A stretch of 64,000 nucleotides of DNA from Brachycybe producta (GCA_036925085.1 JAUPFP010000018.1:3553885-3617884), one strand, 5' to 3'. Counted from the stretch's first letter, positions 44,886 to 55,899 are shown. Made by a program: numbers and translations. The notes: a model not told the origin generated them from the letters alone.

Positions 44886-45410
44886 GTGGGAATGTAGATT
44901 TAAAAGCTTGTCGCACACTGAGGCAGATCAGAACGAATCGGAATATTTTGATAACAAGTATTTCAATGGAGCCCCCTCCCCCGCCACTCTATCTTGGATG
45001 GCATTTCCATTGAAATGCTTGTTATCCAAATATTCCCATTTGTGACAGTTGTCTGTAAGAAGAATTTAATGTTGGATAATGAAAACGCAAGCACATTTCA
45101 AAAATAATGAGCTTTCATAAGATGATACTACTTAATAATGCAGCATTCATACCATTAATTACTGCTTATAAGTAACATTTTAATCAATTAGATTTTACTA
45201 AAAAGAGAGAAACTTTTCTTTTGAAATTGATGCAAATTTCTGATATATATTATAATTAATTCATCGCACTCGCACTTATTCACCAGAAAAACTTAAGTGC
45301 AATTTCACGATCTACGTATTCTACGACACAATTCAAAGCACTCAATTTAATTAAAAAAAAATTGCCGAAGACCAAAAAGAAAATAGGAGAAGAAAAAAAA
45401 AAAGTCTTAC
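44886..45410. other. intron stretch with one small inverted repeat
   Basis: At 44942-45036, ATATTTTGATAACAAG and TTTCAATGGA face TCCATTGAAATG and CTTGTTATCCAAATAT. This is a ~95-bp hairpin, likely a tiny foldback. Otherwise nothing is recognised. Confidence 0.55.
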
Positions 45411-45535
45411 TGAATCCTTCCGTCGGCCGCAGCAGCTCCACCGCCAATCAGTTTGGTGATGTAAATGCTTGGATCGGTGCCAATGTGTGGATTGTCTGTA
45501 CCTCCAGCAATGCTGAAACCAAGTCCAGCACCTCC
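45411..45535 (-). CDS. dlg1: dlg1 exon: first half of PDZ1
   Basis: The minus strand reads [19 protein letters not shown], then [20 protein letters not shown] and RI. The GLGF loop and the TDNPHIG..PSIYITK block mark PDZ1 of Discs large. The acceptor is TATTTGAAG and the donor is GTAAGA. The exon starts in phase 0 and ends with CA, completed to CAG by the exon at 32068-32170. The vertebrate LERGNSGLGF join appears here as LERGGAGLGF. Confidence 0.96.
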
Positions 45536-45697
45536 CTTCAAATAGAAAAAAAGGCAAAAAAAAAAAAGTAAATCAATAAGATCTTTTTTTTTTTTCAGAT
45601 AGAGAATACAAATGGATATCAAGGCATTTTGAAAATAAAAAAACATGGTTTGCTACAATGAAAAAGTGAGAAGAAAAAGAAAAGAAATGAAACAAAC

Positions 45698-45748
45698 CCT
45701 TTCTAAAATTATCTGTTCGTATTCCAATTCATCTTCGCCTCCATTGGC
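45698..45748 (-). CDS. dlg1: dlg1 exon: 17 codons leading into PDZ1
   Basis: The minus strand reads ANGGEDELEYEQIILER. The EYE.I.LER segment is the first strand of PDZ1 in DLG proteins, and NG followed by acidic residues precedes it in relatives. The acceptor is TTTTTCTAG. The donor is GTTTGT, weaker than the other donors of the gene, so inclusion of the downstream join could be regulated (inference). Both edges are in phase 0. The intron to the next exon is 162 bp. Confidence 0.88.
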
Positions 45749-45849
45749 CTAGAAAAAACCAAATACAAAAAAAGCAACGATTATTTGAGTGTGTTAACTG
45801 ATTTTTAAACAGAAAATCTACTCGTGTCAATAACGAAAATATCGCTTTA

Positions 45850-46612
45850 AGCCCGTTAAGCCGCTATTACACTAGCAGCATTTGATGCAAGCAAACTTGC
45901 AATGTGACATGCAATTGCTAAACCTTTCCTTTTAACTAGTGTGAGACTCAGTCTCACCGAGTTGAACAGGTTCAACTTCTGACAGACTTTTCAAGTAAAC
46001 TTTCTGACAAACAACCAATCAGGCCGCGTTTGCCGGAAATGACATATGTAACATTGAACGAATTCCCGGTTTCATAACTTCCGCGGATTAGTTGATCAAT
46101 GATTACAATAGGGACACAAACCAAGAAGGGGGGGGGGGCAGACATTGAAGAATATCATGTACGATTTTCACTAAGATTCACAGCAGATCCTGTGGATGGA
46201 AAGTCATTTTCCTTTTTAGCTGCATTTTACTGGATATCCAGAATAGAATTGAAATTTTAAAATTCAGTTAAAACGCGGATTAAAAGTAAAATGGCTTCCG
46301 ATACCGTACGAGATTCACTCGAATGTGTCGGCCCCTTGACATAAACGAAGTTTTGAAAACTTGATTGGCAACTAGGTTGCATAGTGTGATATAGAAGTTT
46401 ATTATAAAGTTCTATTGTAGTTGCAAGTCACATCACATGTTGCATTGCAAGTTGAATTGCAATGGAGGTTGCTAGTGCAATACCGGCTTTATACACCATC
46501 AATTATGTCTTAAATATTTGTGTGAATTAAATGATGAATGTTTTCGTGAATGATTTGGTACATAAAATGTATAAATTAATTTATAAGTATCAATTGGTGG
46601 TTATACACACAT
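45850..46612. mobile_element. AAGCCCG-type Harbinger-like MITE, copy 1, hit by another MITE
   Basis: TTA at 45847-45849 precedes AGCCCG, then TTA (45856-45858) is the target of a 631-bp insert. The sequence resumes with TACACCATCAATTATG at 46493. A decayed right end (CAATTGGTGGTTATAC) lies near 46595-46610. The right border is uncertain. Confidence 0.55.
45859..46489. mobile_element. Harbinger-like MITE nested in the terminal repeat of another
   Basis: The ends AGCCGCTATTACACTAGCAG and GCTAGTGCAATACCGGCT are inverted. TTA borders both sides (45856-45858 and 46490-46492). The subterminal GCAAACTTGCAATGTGACAT pairs with the right-hand ATGTTGCATTGCAAGTT region. It splits the CCCGTTATACACC terminus of the host MITE. 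Confidence 0.8.
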
Positions 46613-46918
46613 GTAGAAGTTTTCGAACGTTTTTACTTAGATAATGTGCACAGAACAGTGCATAGTGTGACAGTTTATCGTATACATCTAACCTTGTAAC
46701 CTTGAAAATAAAAGATTTGAAGAGTTGCAGAGCGCATCGCTCTTTTAAACCGTAAATAGCTTTGCAAATTACATAAAAATGATGCTGAGCCTGAGAAAGC
46801 GCTCTAGTAGATGCGCAGAAGATTAACGCGCAGAAAATGTATCAAATTATTTAAGAAAAATAGAACATGTTCTAATTTTATGCAACTTTGAAGAAATAAT
46901 CTAACATTCACGTCGTTA

Positions 46919-47513
46919 AGCCCGTTATACACCATCAATTATTTCTTAAATAAATTTATGTCAATTGTATACAATCGACATTTACAAACTAATTTAAGAA
47001 TTAATTGATGGTGTATAATGCCTAGTTCTCACAACCTTCATGTAGCTCAGGCTAAGGACTTAGCCTATGTATAAGGGTTGTGAGAACACACACTAGATGG
47101 TGGTCAATGTCAAATGTTAGCTTTGGTTAGGTAGCCTTGGAACTACCCATATGTAGCCTACACATTATTTAGTGTGAATGCAAGACAAAGTTAACTTGAT
47201 CATACGCCACCTGGTGGTCATAACTCATAAATCTGAATAGAAAATGGCGTCATTCATTTTCTATTTCCATTGTTAGATGTTTCAGTCTATTTGTTAATTT
47301 ATTAAAATAATTTAAAATTATCAATTGATCTTTATTTAATAATTACTTATTTCCATAAACTCTAAATCATCAACCTACCTACAATTAAAATATGTTGCAT
47401 TAAGTGTGTTGAATAAAGACTCACGTATCTGCTCACATGTGAACACAGTCGTTTAGCCAAGGCTATTTTAGCCCGAGCTACAAGAAGGATGTGAGAACTA
47501 GGCATAACGGGCT
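46919..47513. mobile_element. AAGCCCG-type Harbinger-like MITE, copy 2, hit by family I
   Basis: TTA borders both ends (46916-46918 and 47514-47516). The left end is AGCCCGTTATACACCATCA. The right end is TTGATGGTGTATAA, a family I insert, then CGGGCT. Without the insert it would be about 107 bp and almost palindromic. Confidence 0.85.
47019..47504. mobile_element. family I MITE, copy 2, TAA duplication
   Basis: The ends TGCCTAGTTCTCACA and TGTGAGAACTAGGCA are exact complements, with TAA at both borders (47016-47018 and 47505-47507). Subterminal TGTAGCTCAGGCTAAG pairs with CTTAGCC-like words near the right end. It matches copy 1 at 40530. Confidence 0.88.
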
Positions 47514-47743
47514 TTAGGTCTAGCTGTCCTCAAATTTCAAGTTTTCAACTCACATCATCACCTGAAACTTTATTCCATTTTACAATACAATAATACAGGT
47601 GGAATTTTAAAAATAGAATTGGCTAATGGGATAAACATATTATTTTTTTTTATTTTTAAATTACAGTTAATTTTTTAAAAAAGAAAAAGGATGAACCTGA
47701 AAATATCATTAATGGACTGTTGTTTCCATTGGTTAGGGCGGAA

Positions 47744-47756
<13 letters not shown>
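47514..47756. other. short stretch ending in a T run
   Basis: AT-rich, with a 20+ base T run at 47747-47772 entering the next element. No feature is supported. Confidence 0.5.
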
Positions 47757-47774
<18 letters not shown>

Positions 47775-48228
47775 GGAAAGGGACATTCGAATCCTCGAAT
47801 CTTGAAAAATATTTGAAATTCGAAAACTCAAATCTTCGCGCTTTTTTCGAATCTTTCGAATCCTAACCTTAAAAAAACTGTTAAAAAAACTTTGGTAACA
47901 TTATTTTTAACTCCAATGACGTCCAATAGAAGCGTTCACTGACAAACAAAAACGGCGATTGTTGCAATTTCGGTGGTGGAACCCGAATCATCCAATATCA
48001 CCTTGTGGCGGCGACCCTGAGTGAAGCCACACTTGTTTTTTTATTATTAATAATTTAATATTTAATATTATTTTATTTTATTTATTTGTATCTTCTTAAT
48101 GAATAATACAGGATTCTTATATGAAGGATTCGAGAGATTCGACGGATTCGAGAACCTTCTAGGATTCGGATTCGAGAACCTTCTAGGATTCGGATTCGAG
48201 AACCTTCTAGGATTCGTCCGCCCTCTAG
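47757..48228. mobile_element. family H hAT-like MITE, copy 3, with internal tandem repeat
   Basis: CATTCGAATCCTCGAATC on the left and GATTCGTCCGCCCTCTAG on the right, with the family interior CTCCAATGACGTCCAATAG and CTTCTTAATGAATAATA. The word CGAGAACCTTCTAGGATTCG occurs three times in tandem at about 48148-48216, unique to this copy. Confidence 0.65.
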
Positions 48229-49491
48229 GTTTTTTTTTTTGGTTCCAACTTGACATTTCCTGCACAGCCACGCCTGAATTTTGCATATTATATGTAGTCC
48301 AAGAAATTCAGTCAAAATTTCTATTACCAAATTTCTCATTAAACTTTATATTATTATTATTTTTTTTTTTCAATTTAAACAACTTGTTTTATCACTTGGG
48401 TCTTGAGGCGCTTGTAGCCAAGTAATCAAGAGTGTTCGTATTGAATCAACGTTGTTCAGACAGTTTTAAATGTGTGTTGGAACAACGAAAATTTTGTATG
48501 GTGTGGCGAATTTCAATTCTCATTTGACACACAAGTGGCTACATAAACACTGAAAAATAAGTTGCCCACCTAGAAACTAGATTCTCTTCCACAAACACAC
48601 ACATACAAGGTTATTATTGTGTATTAGGTATTATACATAATTTAGTTTCCGATAAACTTTCATTTTTTTTTCTCTCTATATATAATGATGCTTCAGGAAA
48701 GAAACAAAATATTCACTTGTGTGAATTTGTGATGATGGCATTTTAACAGACAGTGTTACTTTCCTTCCCCCACTTACCCTCCTAAAGACCACCCTCGAAC
48801 AGTGTTTGTAATAAAAAAAAATCCGATTTTGTTTATTTAAATGATTTTTTGAGGTGGGGGACGAATCCTAAATTTTCTCGAATTCGAATCCTAAAAGGTT
48901 CTAGAATCCCTCGAGTCCTTCATATAATAACCCTATATTATTCATTAAGAAGATACAAATGGGTTTGAGACACTTGTCCTAAAGCCATTTGCCATAAAGA
49001 GACATTTGTCCCAGAGACACTTGCCCTCAAATCATTTTCACTGAAGGGACATTTGCCCTAAAACCATGTACTTTTCGAAATAACCCTACGTTTCTTTAAA
49101 AATTGAAGTTTTTGTTTTTCTTGCGGCCCAAATAAACTTAAGACCTTGTTTATTTGGACCGGGTGTTAGCCTTTGACTTGCTTGATGTAAGGCTACAAAA
49201 CGATTTCAGCAATCCCCCCCCCAATCCATATATAAAAGTACAAAAACAATTGGTGTAGATTGCTATATAACAAAAGCAAATAAAAAAATGCCATGCAGAA
49301 AAGTGCTTTCTAAATACTAGATTCTGCTTGACAAGTGTAGCGTAAGAATTTAGTAAAATATTACACAAGAGTGCATAAAAGGCAAAGCAATACAAACTGT
49401 CACTTTGACACATTATCGATATTTCACTCTTACACAAATGTTGTTATTTCATTTGGCTGAGTGTTAACGTACTTGTTAGTCTGTTACTTGA
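48229..49491. other. intron stretch with a family H fragment and a short tandem motif
   Basis: 48852-48961 is an end fragment of family H (GACGAATCCTAAATTTTCTC). Just after it, 48969-49062 repeats words of the type CACTTGCC or CATTTGCC with CCTAAA about every 20 bases, a degenerate tandem motif. No gene is seen. Confidence 0.5.

Positions 49492-49524
<33 letters not shown>
49492..49524. repeat. (ACT)n microsatellite
   Basis: Eleven ACT/CTA trinucleotides in a row. Confidence 0.95.
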
Positions 49525-49525
<1 letters not shown>

Positions 49526-49550
49526 GTAATATGTATTAGGCCAGTTTTAA

Positions 49551-50567
49551 AGAGACCATTACACCTCCAGAAATTTCTTGTCAAAATATTGTCAAGAATT
49601 ATTCAACAATTACCAAAACGATTTTTAAAATTTAAAACAAGTGATTAATATAATTGAAAAAACTAAAAATCAGTTGACTTCTTGTAAATGAACTTTATCA
49701 GATAGATGCACCACCCACCAACAGACACTGGCAACAACCCCCCCCCCCCCCCCCCCCCCCCGTAACTCGTCCACTCGAATTCTAATGGGTTGTCTGTCAC
49801 CGGCTCACATTACTTTCATTTGAATGTACCATGGATTGAATTATTTCACAGGGAAGGAGGTGGTATTGAGTTGAATATGAATAGGGAATATGTGTTTCAT
49901 TAAGGAATTCTGGAAATGTGAGGTGACAACCTTTGCCAAAAAAATCGGGGGGGGGGGGGGGGGGGGGGGAGTGGACTTTTGTTTCTGGAAATTGAAAATG
50001 GCGTCGTTTGGTGTGACTCAGGAAAAGTCACTTCATTTTTAACTTTGTTATGGTTTTATTGACTTATTTTAAAATTTAAAAATCGTTTTGACAATCGTTC
50101 TGTAAAGCCCCGTTTTCACGATGATAGTTGTCGCGATAGTTGCTGTCATGAGAGCAACTATCGCGAGAACTATCATCGTGAAAACCACATGATAGTCACT
50201 ATCGCACTGTCGCGATAGCACTATCACACTATCTCTTTTGACTAGATAGTTCATAGTACTGTCGCGATAGTAATAGTTGTTGTGTGACCACCGCCTGTAG
50301 AGAAATATCCACTTTGTAGGAAAATTTGGCTTCTGGAGAGAGAGGCAACACTGTTGTTGACTCAATGATATCAATGAAGTAGACGTCATCACTGTCGTGA
50401 CAGACAACTATCACGGTTACTTCCAGACGTGTAGACAATTGCTATTGTGAGAGTGAACTATCACAACTTTCATGACAGCTACTCTCACGATAGAACTATC
50501 GCCGTGAAAACGAGGCTTAAAGTCTTGACAATATATTGAAAAGATATTACTGGAGGTAATGGTCTCT
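49551..50567. mobile_element. family M element, copy 1, TTAA flanks
   Basis: The ends AGAGACCATTACACCTCCAG and CTGGAGGTAATGGTCTCT are inverted, with TTAA at both borders (49547-49550 and 50568-50571). The interior has C (49738-49760) and G (about 49947-49969) homopolymers and TTCATTAAGGAATTCTGGAA. A Harbinger-like MITE (50106-50517) is inserted in the right arm. Confidence 0.82.
50106..50517. mobile_element. family F Harbinger-like MITE, copy 1, TAA duplication
   Basis: The ends AGCCCCGTTTTCACG and CGTGAAAACGAGGCT are inverted, with TAA at both borders. The left end carries an extra hairpin (GATAGTTGCTGTCATGAGAG against GCAACTATCGCGAG). It is inserted into the right arm of family M copy 1. 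Confidence 0.88.
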
Positions 50568-51053
50568 TTAATAAAACAATGCGTAGCAGAGGATTTGCGT
50601 TTTTTTTTTCTTTCTTAATTTTGTAAAAAAAAAAGTTTTAAAAATCATTCAACTTAAGAGACCTACACTGTGTAAGCCCAGCACAGGAGACTTTATACTG
50701 GGCCCCGCACACAAAGCCCATCAGCTCCAAAAAGCCAACGGGCGTTTAACATAAAAATGCCAGCCCAAGCCCAGCCCAGCCCATCGGCCCATCATCACAT
50801 GGGCTTTATGTACAGTAGGTCTCTAATTCAAATCAACGTTTTTTTATTATTTCAATCGGAAAACTTCATTTAATTTGTAATTTCCTGAGTTTTTAATTCT
50901 TGAAAGTTATATTTAAAAAAAAACCATTTAATAAACATATAATGCTAACGCACTGAAATACAGCGATTCTCAAAGAGTGTACCACGGCACATTATTGTGG
51001 TCGTGAGTTTTGCTAGATGTGCTGCGAAATTTTGCATGTTATTATTGTGTTAA
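50568..51053. other. intron stretch with a short hAT-like or unknown repeat fragment
   Basis: 50690-50815 is rich in AGCCCA and GGGCTT words in both orientations, forming a local inverted structure (GCCCAGCACAGG to CATGGGCTTTATG). No gene is recognised. Confidence 0.4.
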
Positions 51054-51727
51054 GAAGCTAAATCACAAAATTACTTCGGAAAATCTCCGCAAAGAGCGCT
51101 ATAGCATCGTTTTTCTTTTGAGCACATAGACGCAATATATATGTTAATTTTTAAAATACACAGTCGCGGCAATAATGTTTATTTTTCATATTTAAAGTTG
51201 TCCAATATTAAATTTTCAAACTGCAATGTGCACCTTAAATATATGCTGATCGAGTGATAGAATTAGAAAAAATTGGTAAGTGCGGTTCTATTTTTCAAAA
51301 CTATTTCAAAATCGCGAATTTCTAACTTTTATGTTAAACTCCATTGAATACGCCCAAATAAGGAAAAAACATCCATTAAAAGGCTCGTAAAAATACGTAG
51401 AAATAATTTAAAAACTCAGCATGTGCGCCAATGTGTGTTGGCTTCCCTGCGGTTTAATTGTGGTTTTTTAAAATTATTTTTACGAGCATTTTAATGGATC
51501 TTTTTTGCTTATAAGCGCGCGTACTCAATGGAGTTTTAACATATGAGTTAGAAATTCGCTATTTTGAAACAGTTTTTAAAAATATAACCGCACTTAGGAA
51601 TTTTTTGTCATTCTATCACTCACTCAGCATTGTTTTTCCTTTTAACATTGGGTCTATGGACACAATAGAAAACCTATGCTAGCGATCTTTGCGGAGATTT
51701 TTCGAAGTAATTTTGCGATGTAGCCTC
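51054..51727. mobile_element. family A foldback element, copy 11, TTAA flanks
   Basis: TTAA at 51050-51053 and 51728-51731. The termini are GAAGCTAAATCAC and GATGTAGCCTC. The right arm has lost about 100 bp near 51630. The core is in the CAGCATGTGCGCC orientation. Confidence 0.87.
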
Positions 51728-52350
51728 TTAAGCTGAAACTGAAATTGTCAACAAAAAAAAAAATTAAAAATCCGCAATGCAACGCTTCGAAAATCACACA
51801 GAAGAGAGACTGTTGTATTCTTGTCCTATTTCAAAATTTCGTAACTGCCAACAAGCAGCTGCGCTTTTATCAAAACAAAACACAAAACACACACACAAAA
51901 AAAAAATCAAACTATTTCTCACTGACTAATCTACGAGATAAATCTTTCAAATCACTTTCTGTGCACTCTGTAAAAAAAAAAATAACTACCACACAGTGCA
52001 CATTGGTGAATTGCTGCAATTAATCACAAAGTAACTTATGAAGCTAGCATACTACATTATGATGCCATTTCTCTTCTGAAGAAAGAAAAGTTCTCCAAAA
52101 AAAGGCACCCAAGACAAATATCCTTCCAAAAAAAAAAAATTCCTTTCCCAAGACGCCAATAGTGATAAATAAATAAAACCCTGAAAGGTGATGTATCAAT
52201 GAGCATGCAGCGAGAAAGCATACTGGGTATAGATTTGTAGGGAAAATCGAGAACAAAATAGGGTACCGGGGTAAAACTGGGTATAGGTGTGTTTTCTAAA
52301 GAACGTCTGTTGTCACCTAGAAAACTTTTGATATTAAACACTTTTAATGA
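51728..52350. other. intron stretch, nothing recognised
   Basis: A-rich sequence. The minus-strand open frames of 70-100 codons have no domain. Confidence 0.4.
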
Positions 52351-53098
52351 GAGGCTACATCCCAAAAATTACTTCGAAAAATCTCCACAAACAGCGTTAG
52401 CATCGTTTTTCTATTCAGTCCATAGACCCAATGTTAAAGAGAAAATGTTAATTTTGAAAACACAACAGTCGCGCGGCAATGTTTATTTCTCATATTTAAA
52501 GTTGTCCAATTTTAATGGTTCAAAGTGCAATGTGAACCATAAATATATGCTGATCGAGTGATAGGATGACAAATAATTGGTAAGTGCGGTTCTAACTCTA
52601 ATGTTAAACTCCATTGAGTACGCGCGCTCGTAAACAAAAAAAACATCCATTAAAATGCTCGTAAAAATACGTAAAAATAATTTTAAAAAACCATAAAAAA
52701 AATCAGCACGTGCGCCAATGTGTTGGCTTCACTGTGGTTCAATTGTGGTTTTTTAAAATTATTTTTACGAGCATTTTAATGGATGTTTTTTTTTTTCTTA
52801 TTTGGGCGTACTGAATGGAGTTTAACATAAGAACTAGAAATTCGCGATTTTGAAATAGTTTTTAAAAATATAACCGCAATTACCAATTTTTTGTCATTCA
52901 GGCACTCGATCAGCATATATTTAAGGTGCACATGGCACTTTGAAAACTTAATATTGGATAACTTTAAATATGAAAAATAAACATATTGCCGCGACTGTGT
53001 GTATTTTAAAAATTAACATTGAGTCTTTGGGTTTAATATAAACACGATTCTAGAGCTGTTTACGGAGATTTTTCGAAGTACTTTTGTGATATAGCCTC
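52351..53098. mobile_element. family A foldback element, copy 12
   Basis: The termini are GAGGCTACATCCC and GATATAGCCTC, followed by TTAA. The core reads CAGCACGTGCGCCAATGTG, then TTGGCTTCAC. Confidence 0.87.
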
Positions 53099-54233
53099 TT
53101 AAGCTTTGAAAACTACATCAAAGCTAGCTTCGCGTGCTCTGGCAAAGGCAACAAACTAAAGTTGTGACGTCATTTTTCAAGCTACGCATGCTGATTGGCA
53201 GCTTAAGATAGGTATAGTAATAAACTAAGCCTATAAGCCCTGTTTGTAGCTTTGTGCCAGATCTGTTGACATTAACAAATCGTGCAGAATTCGACTCTGC
53301 CACACTTCTAGGAAATTATGGGTTCATCCGTATCCAATTGCAGGCAACCAGCAAATATTTTTTTTCTTTCATCAATTAATCGTACTCAAAAGGAAAACTG
53401 TCAACAGCTGTATTGTTAACAGATGACAAATTAATCAGGAAAACATAACTAATCTGATAAAAGCGCGAGGAATCACTCAGAATTCCACCTGTATTTGGAT
53501 TCACTGAATCATCAGGACTTTGGAATGTACAAATCGGTTGTTCTATCATTGCCAAATTAGGCAATATACATTATGAATGACACACGCACATACAAGTACA
53601 ACAAACACGAGAATATACTGCACTTGGAAATAGATTGAAAAAACACACAATGACACAAGAAGAGGAGGAGGAGGGAAAGAAAACACATACTGAACATACG
53701 ATTATTTTATTATTCTGGTTACAACCATACTTCAAAACCAATTTCATCTGTCGCAACTCATCAAAGAGGTCGCAGAAAACAAAATTAACAACAGTTAATG
53801 GACCCATGATTGTACAATGTACTGAAGAATTCCAAAAAGAAAATTAAAGAATCTTGTAAACTACATAGCTCAATTTACAATTTTAAGTGACAAGTTCTAA
53901 ATAAAAAAAAAATAAAGAAGAATGTCGTTGACTTTGTGAAACACGATGTAATTTTGCTTTTCTCTTTATAATCACTTTAATTTGTATGCCACACTTTTTT
54001 TTTGTTCTGGCGCCCTTTGAAGAAAAAAAAAACGCCAATAATACCATTAAGATAAATATAACGCAATTGTTAAGTCGAGATTTTTTTCTCTCCCTTTATC
54101 TTTCTTCCTTACACTCTTGACAATTTTTTCATCTTCCTCTTCTTCTTCTTCTTGCAAAATGATGGAGATTATTCTAGATGATATGGTTATTAACTTTATA
54201 ATATACGCATATATATATATATATATATATATA
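53099..54233. other. intron stretch with a family N fragment
   Basis: 53105-53230 matches family N (CAAAGCTAGCTTCG, TGACGTCATTTT). The rest is AT-rich; minus-strand frames at 53376-53807 are open but lack recognisable domains. A (TA)n run at about 54209-54233 borders the next element. Confidence 0.45.
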
Positions 54234-54307
54234 CAGCGTGGGCCATAAGTCATCGTATACCCCTTTATATTATCATTTATGTAACTTACAAATGATTTGG
54301 AATACCA

Positions 54308-55361
54308 CCTGGGTCCCGCCGTTTCACAAAACTACAAGTCTGGTTAGTAACAAGTAAATTTGTGTAAAGCCTCGTTTTCACGGCGATAGTTCTAACGTGA
54401 GAGTAACTGTCATGAAAGTTGCGATAGTTCACTCTCTCACGATGCCAACTGTCTACACGACTTGAAGTAACCGTGATAGTTGTCTTTGATGACAGTGTGA
54501 CGTCTACTTCACAGATATCATGGAGTCAACAACAGTGTTGCCCTCTCTCCCTCCCAAATTTCCCTACAAAATGGATATTTCCCTACACAAGCGGCGGCCA
54601 CTCAACAACTATTACTATCGCGACAGTACTATCAACTATCTAGTCAAACGAGATAGTGTTATAGTGCTATATCGCGCAACAGTGCCATAGCTGAGTATCA
54701 TGTGGTTTTTCACGATGATAGTTCTCGCGATAGTTGCTGTTTGTCACATCAGCAACTATCGTGACAACTATCATTGTGAAAACGGGGCTTTTGTTTGTAA
54801 CATTTCCACTTATTAGCATTTCACAAAAGTACAAGTTGTACACTTGTAATTACAAGTGAATTTTTGCAAGTTTACAAGTGAATTTACTTGTAAACCACAA
54901 AAAAAACACTTGTAGCCAAGAAGTGCAGTGGACACATAGTTACTGACACTTGTTACTAACCAAAGATTTTCTGCCTAACTCAAAACGTAGGTTGATCATA
55001 GATTATTTATGTCCTTAATATCTCGTATTTTTTAAAAAAAAAATACACCGCCTATTTCATAATGCAACACTTTTAGATGTTTTAGCACTATGGAATTACA
55101 CACAAAAGGAGAAAAATAATACTGACATGACGACACACTGCACTTGTTACAAACAAGTCCATTTCACTTGTTCCCAACAAGTTGTAATTGCCAACAACTT
55201 GTTACCTACACTTGTAAGTTACATTTGTTACTCACAAGACTTGTAGTTTGTTGTGTACAAATACACGTGAAACACCTGTAACCAACAAGTTGTGATTATG
55301 AGGACTTGTAACCTACAATTGTTATGGACAAGACTTGTAATTTTGTGAAACAGGCCCCTGG
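54308..55361. mobile_element. family P inverted-repeat element nested in the mariner
   Basis: The ends are GTCCCGCCGTTTCACAAAAC with ACAAGT on the left and ACTTGTAATTTTGTGAAACA with GGCCCCTGG on the right. The interior is rich in ACTTGT and ACAAGT words in both orientations. Family F copy 2 is inserted near the left end. Confidence 0.6.
54368..54789. mobile_element. family F Harbinger-like MITE, copy 2
   Basis: The ends are AGCCTCGTTTTCACGGCG and CATTGTGAAAACGGGGCT. TAA lies on the left; the right flank TTT is a decayed copy. It has the same order of hairpins as copies 1, 3 and 4. Confidence 0.85.
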
Positions 55362-55401
55362 TGACAAATAAGTGTTTTGCAAACAACAGTTGCAAGTAGT
55401 G

Positions 55402-55460
55402 ACAATCACAATAATAAATATCGCGACACACACTGTCGCGATATTTATTATTGTGATTGT
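55402..55460. repeat. 59-bp perfect hairpin
   Basis: Two 27-bp arms (ACAATCACAATAATAAATAT then CGCGACA, and their exact complement) surround a CACAC loop. It lies 15 bp upstream of the MADF-like reading frame and may be the end of a Harbinger-type element. Confidence 0.92.
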
Positions 55461-55475
55461 GATCTTTAACTTAAG

Positions 55476-55565
55476 ATGGCAGATACGAGTAATTTTTCGA
55501 TTGAAGAGCACTTAGTTGCGAGTGTTCGGGTCCACGAAAGACCGCAGCACACTGGACAGACATAA
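55476..55565 (+). pseudogene. MADF-like N-terminal fragment
   Basis: An ATG-started 29-codon frame reads MADTSNFSIEEHL, then VASVRVHERPQHTGQT and a stop. The EEHLVASVR.HERP pattern resembles the start of MADF (Myb/SANT-like) domains, which accompany PIF/Harbinger transposases. A stop falls where the next helix should begin. The match is short, so the assignment is tentative. Confidence 0.4.
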
Positions 55566-55899
55566 AACCTGCGATGTTCAGTGCCGGCCTTAGCCTCCTT
55601 GGCGACCTGGAGCACATTTTTTTCAGGGCGGCGCCCCATTCAAGATGAGAGAATGAAAATATTTGCATCATCATTAGTACAAAAAAACACATCGATTATG
55701 TCCATAGAGAAAACCTTATTATTTTTAGATTAATAAACGACAAACTAGTGCAAAGATCACAATGAAAATTGTCAAACTAAGTTTAATTAATATCTGAAGA
55801 TTAAAAAAGTTGGCCATACTGTCCTTTTTATCGGCGAAATCTTTAATTAAGAGCAGAAAAGTCGAGATTTTCAGCGATTTCATTTTCAACGGATAAGTG
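55566..55899. other. stretch with a possible hAT-like start, otherwise nothing
   Basis: CAGTGCCGGCCTTAGCC at about 55579 and GGCGGCGCCCC near 55628 recall the element start at 23627. No right end is seen. Confidence 0.35.

Larger units (their letters stand above)
32171..45410. other. 13-kb dlg1 intron that splits PDZ1
   Basis: This intron lies inside the PDZ1 coding region. It holds the retrotransposon relics, the 1-kb satellite, the palindromic Tc1, Helitron J copy 2 and several MITEs, listed separately. No further host exon was recognised on the minus strand. Confidence 0.75.

Noticed and set aside
53376..53807. Possible upstream dlg1 exons on the minus strand
   Set aside because: The frames are open but lack good acceptor/donor pairs in matching phase, and no DLG linker similarity is seen.
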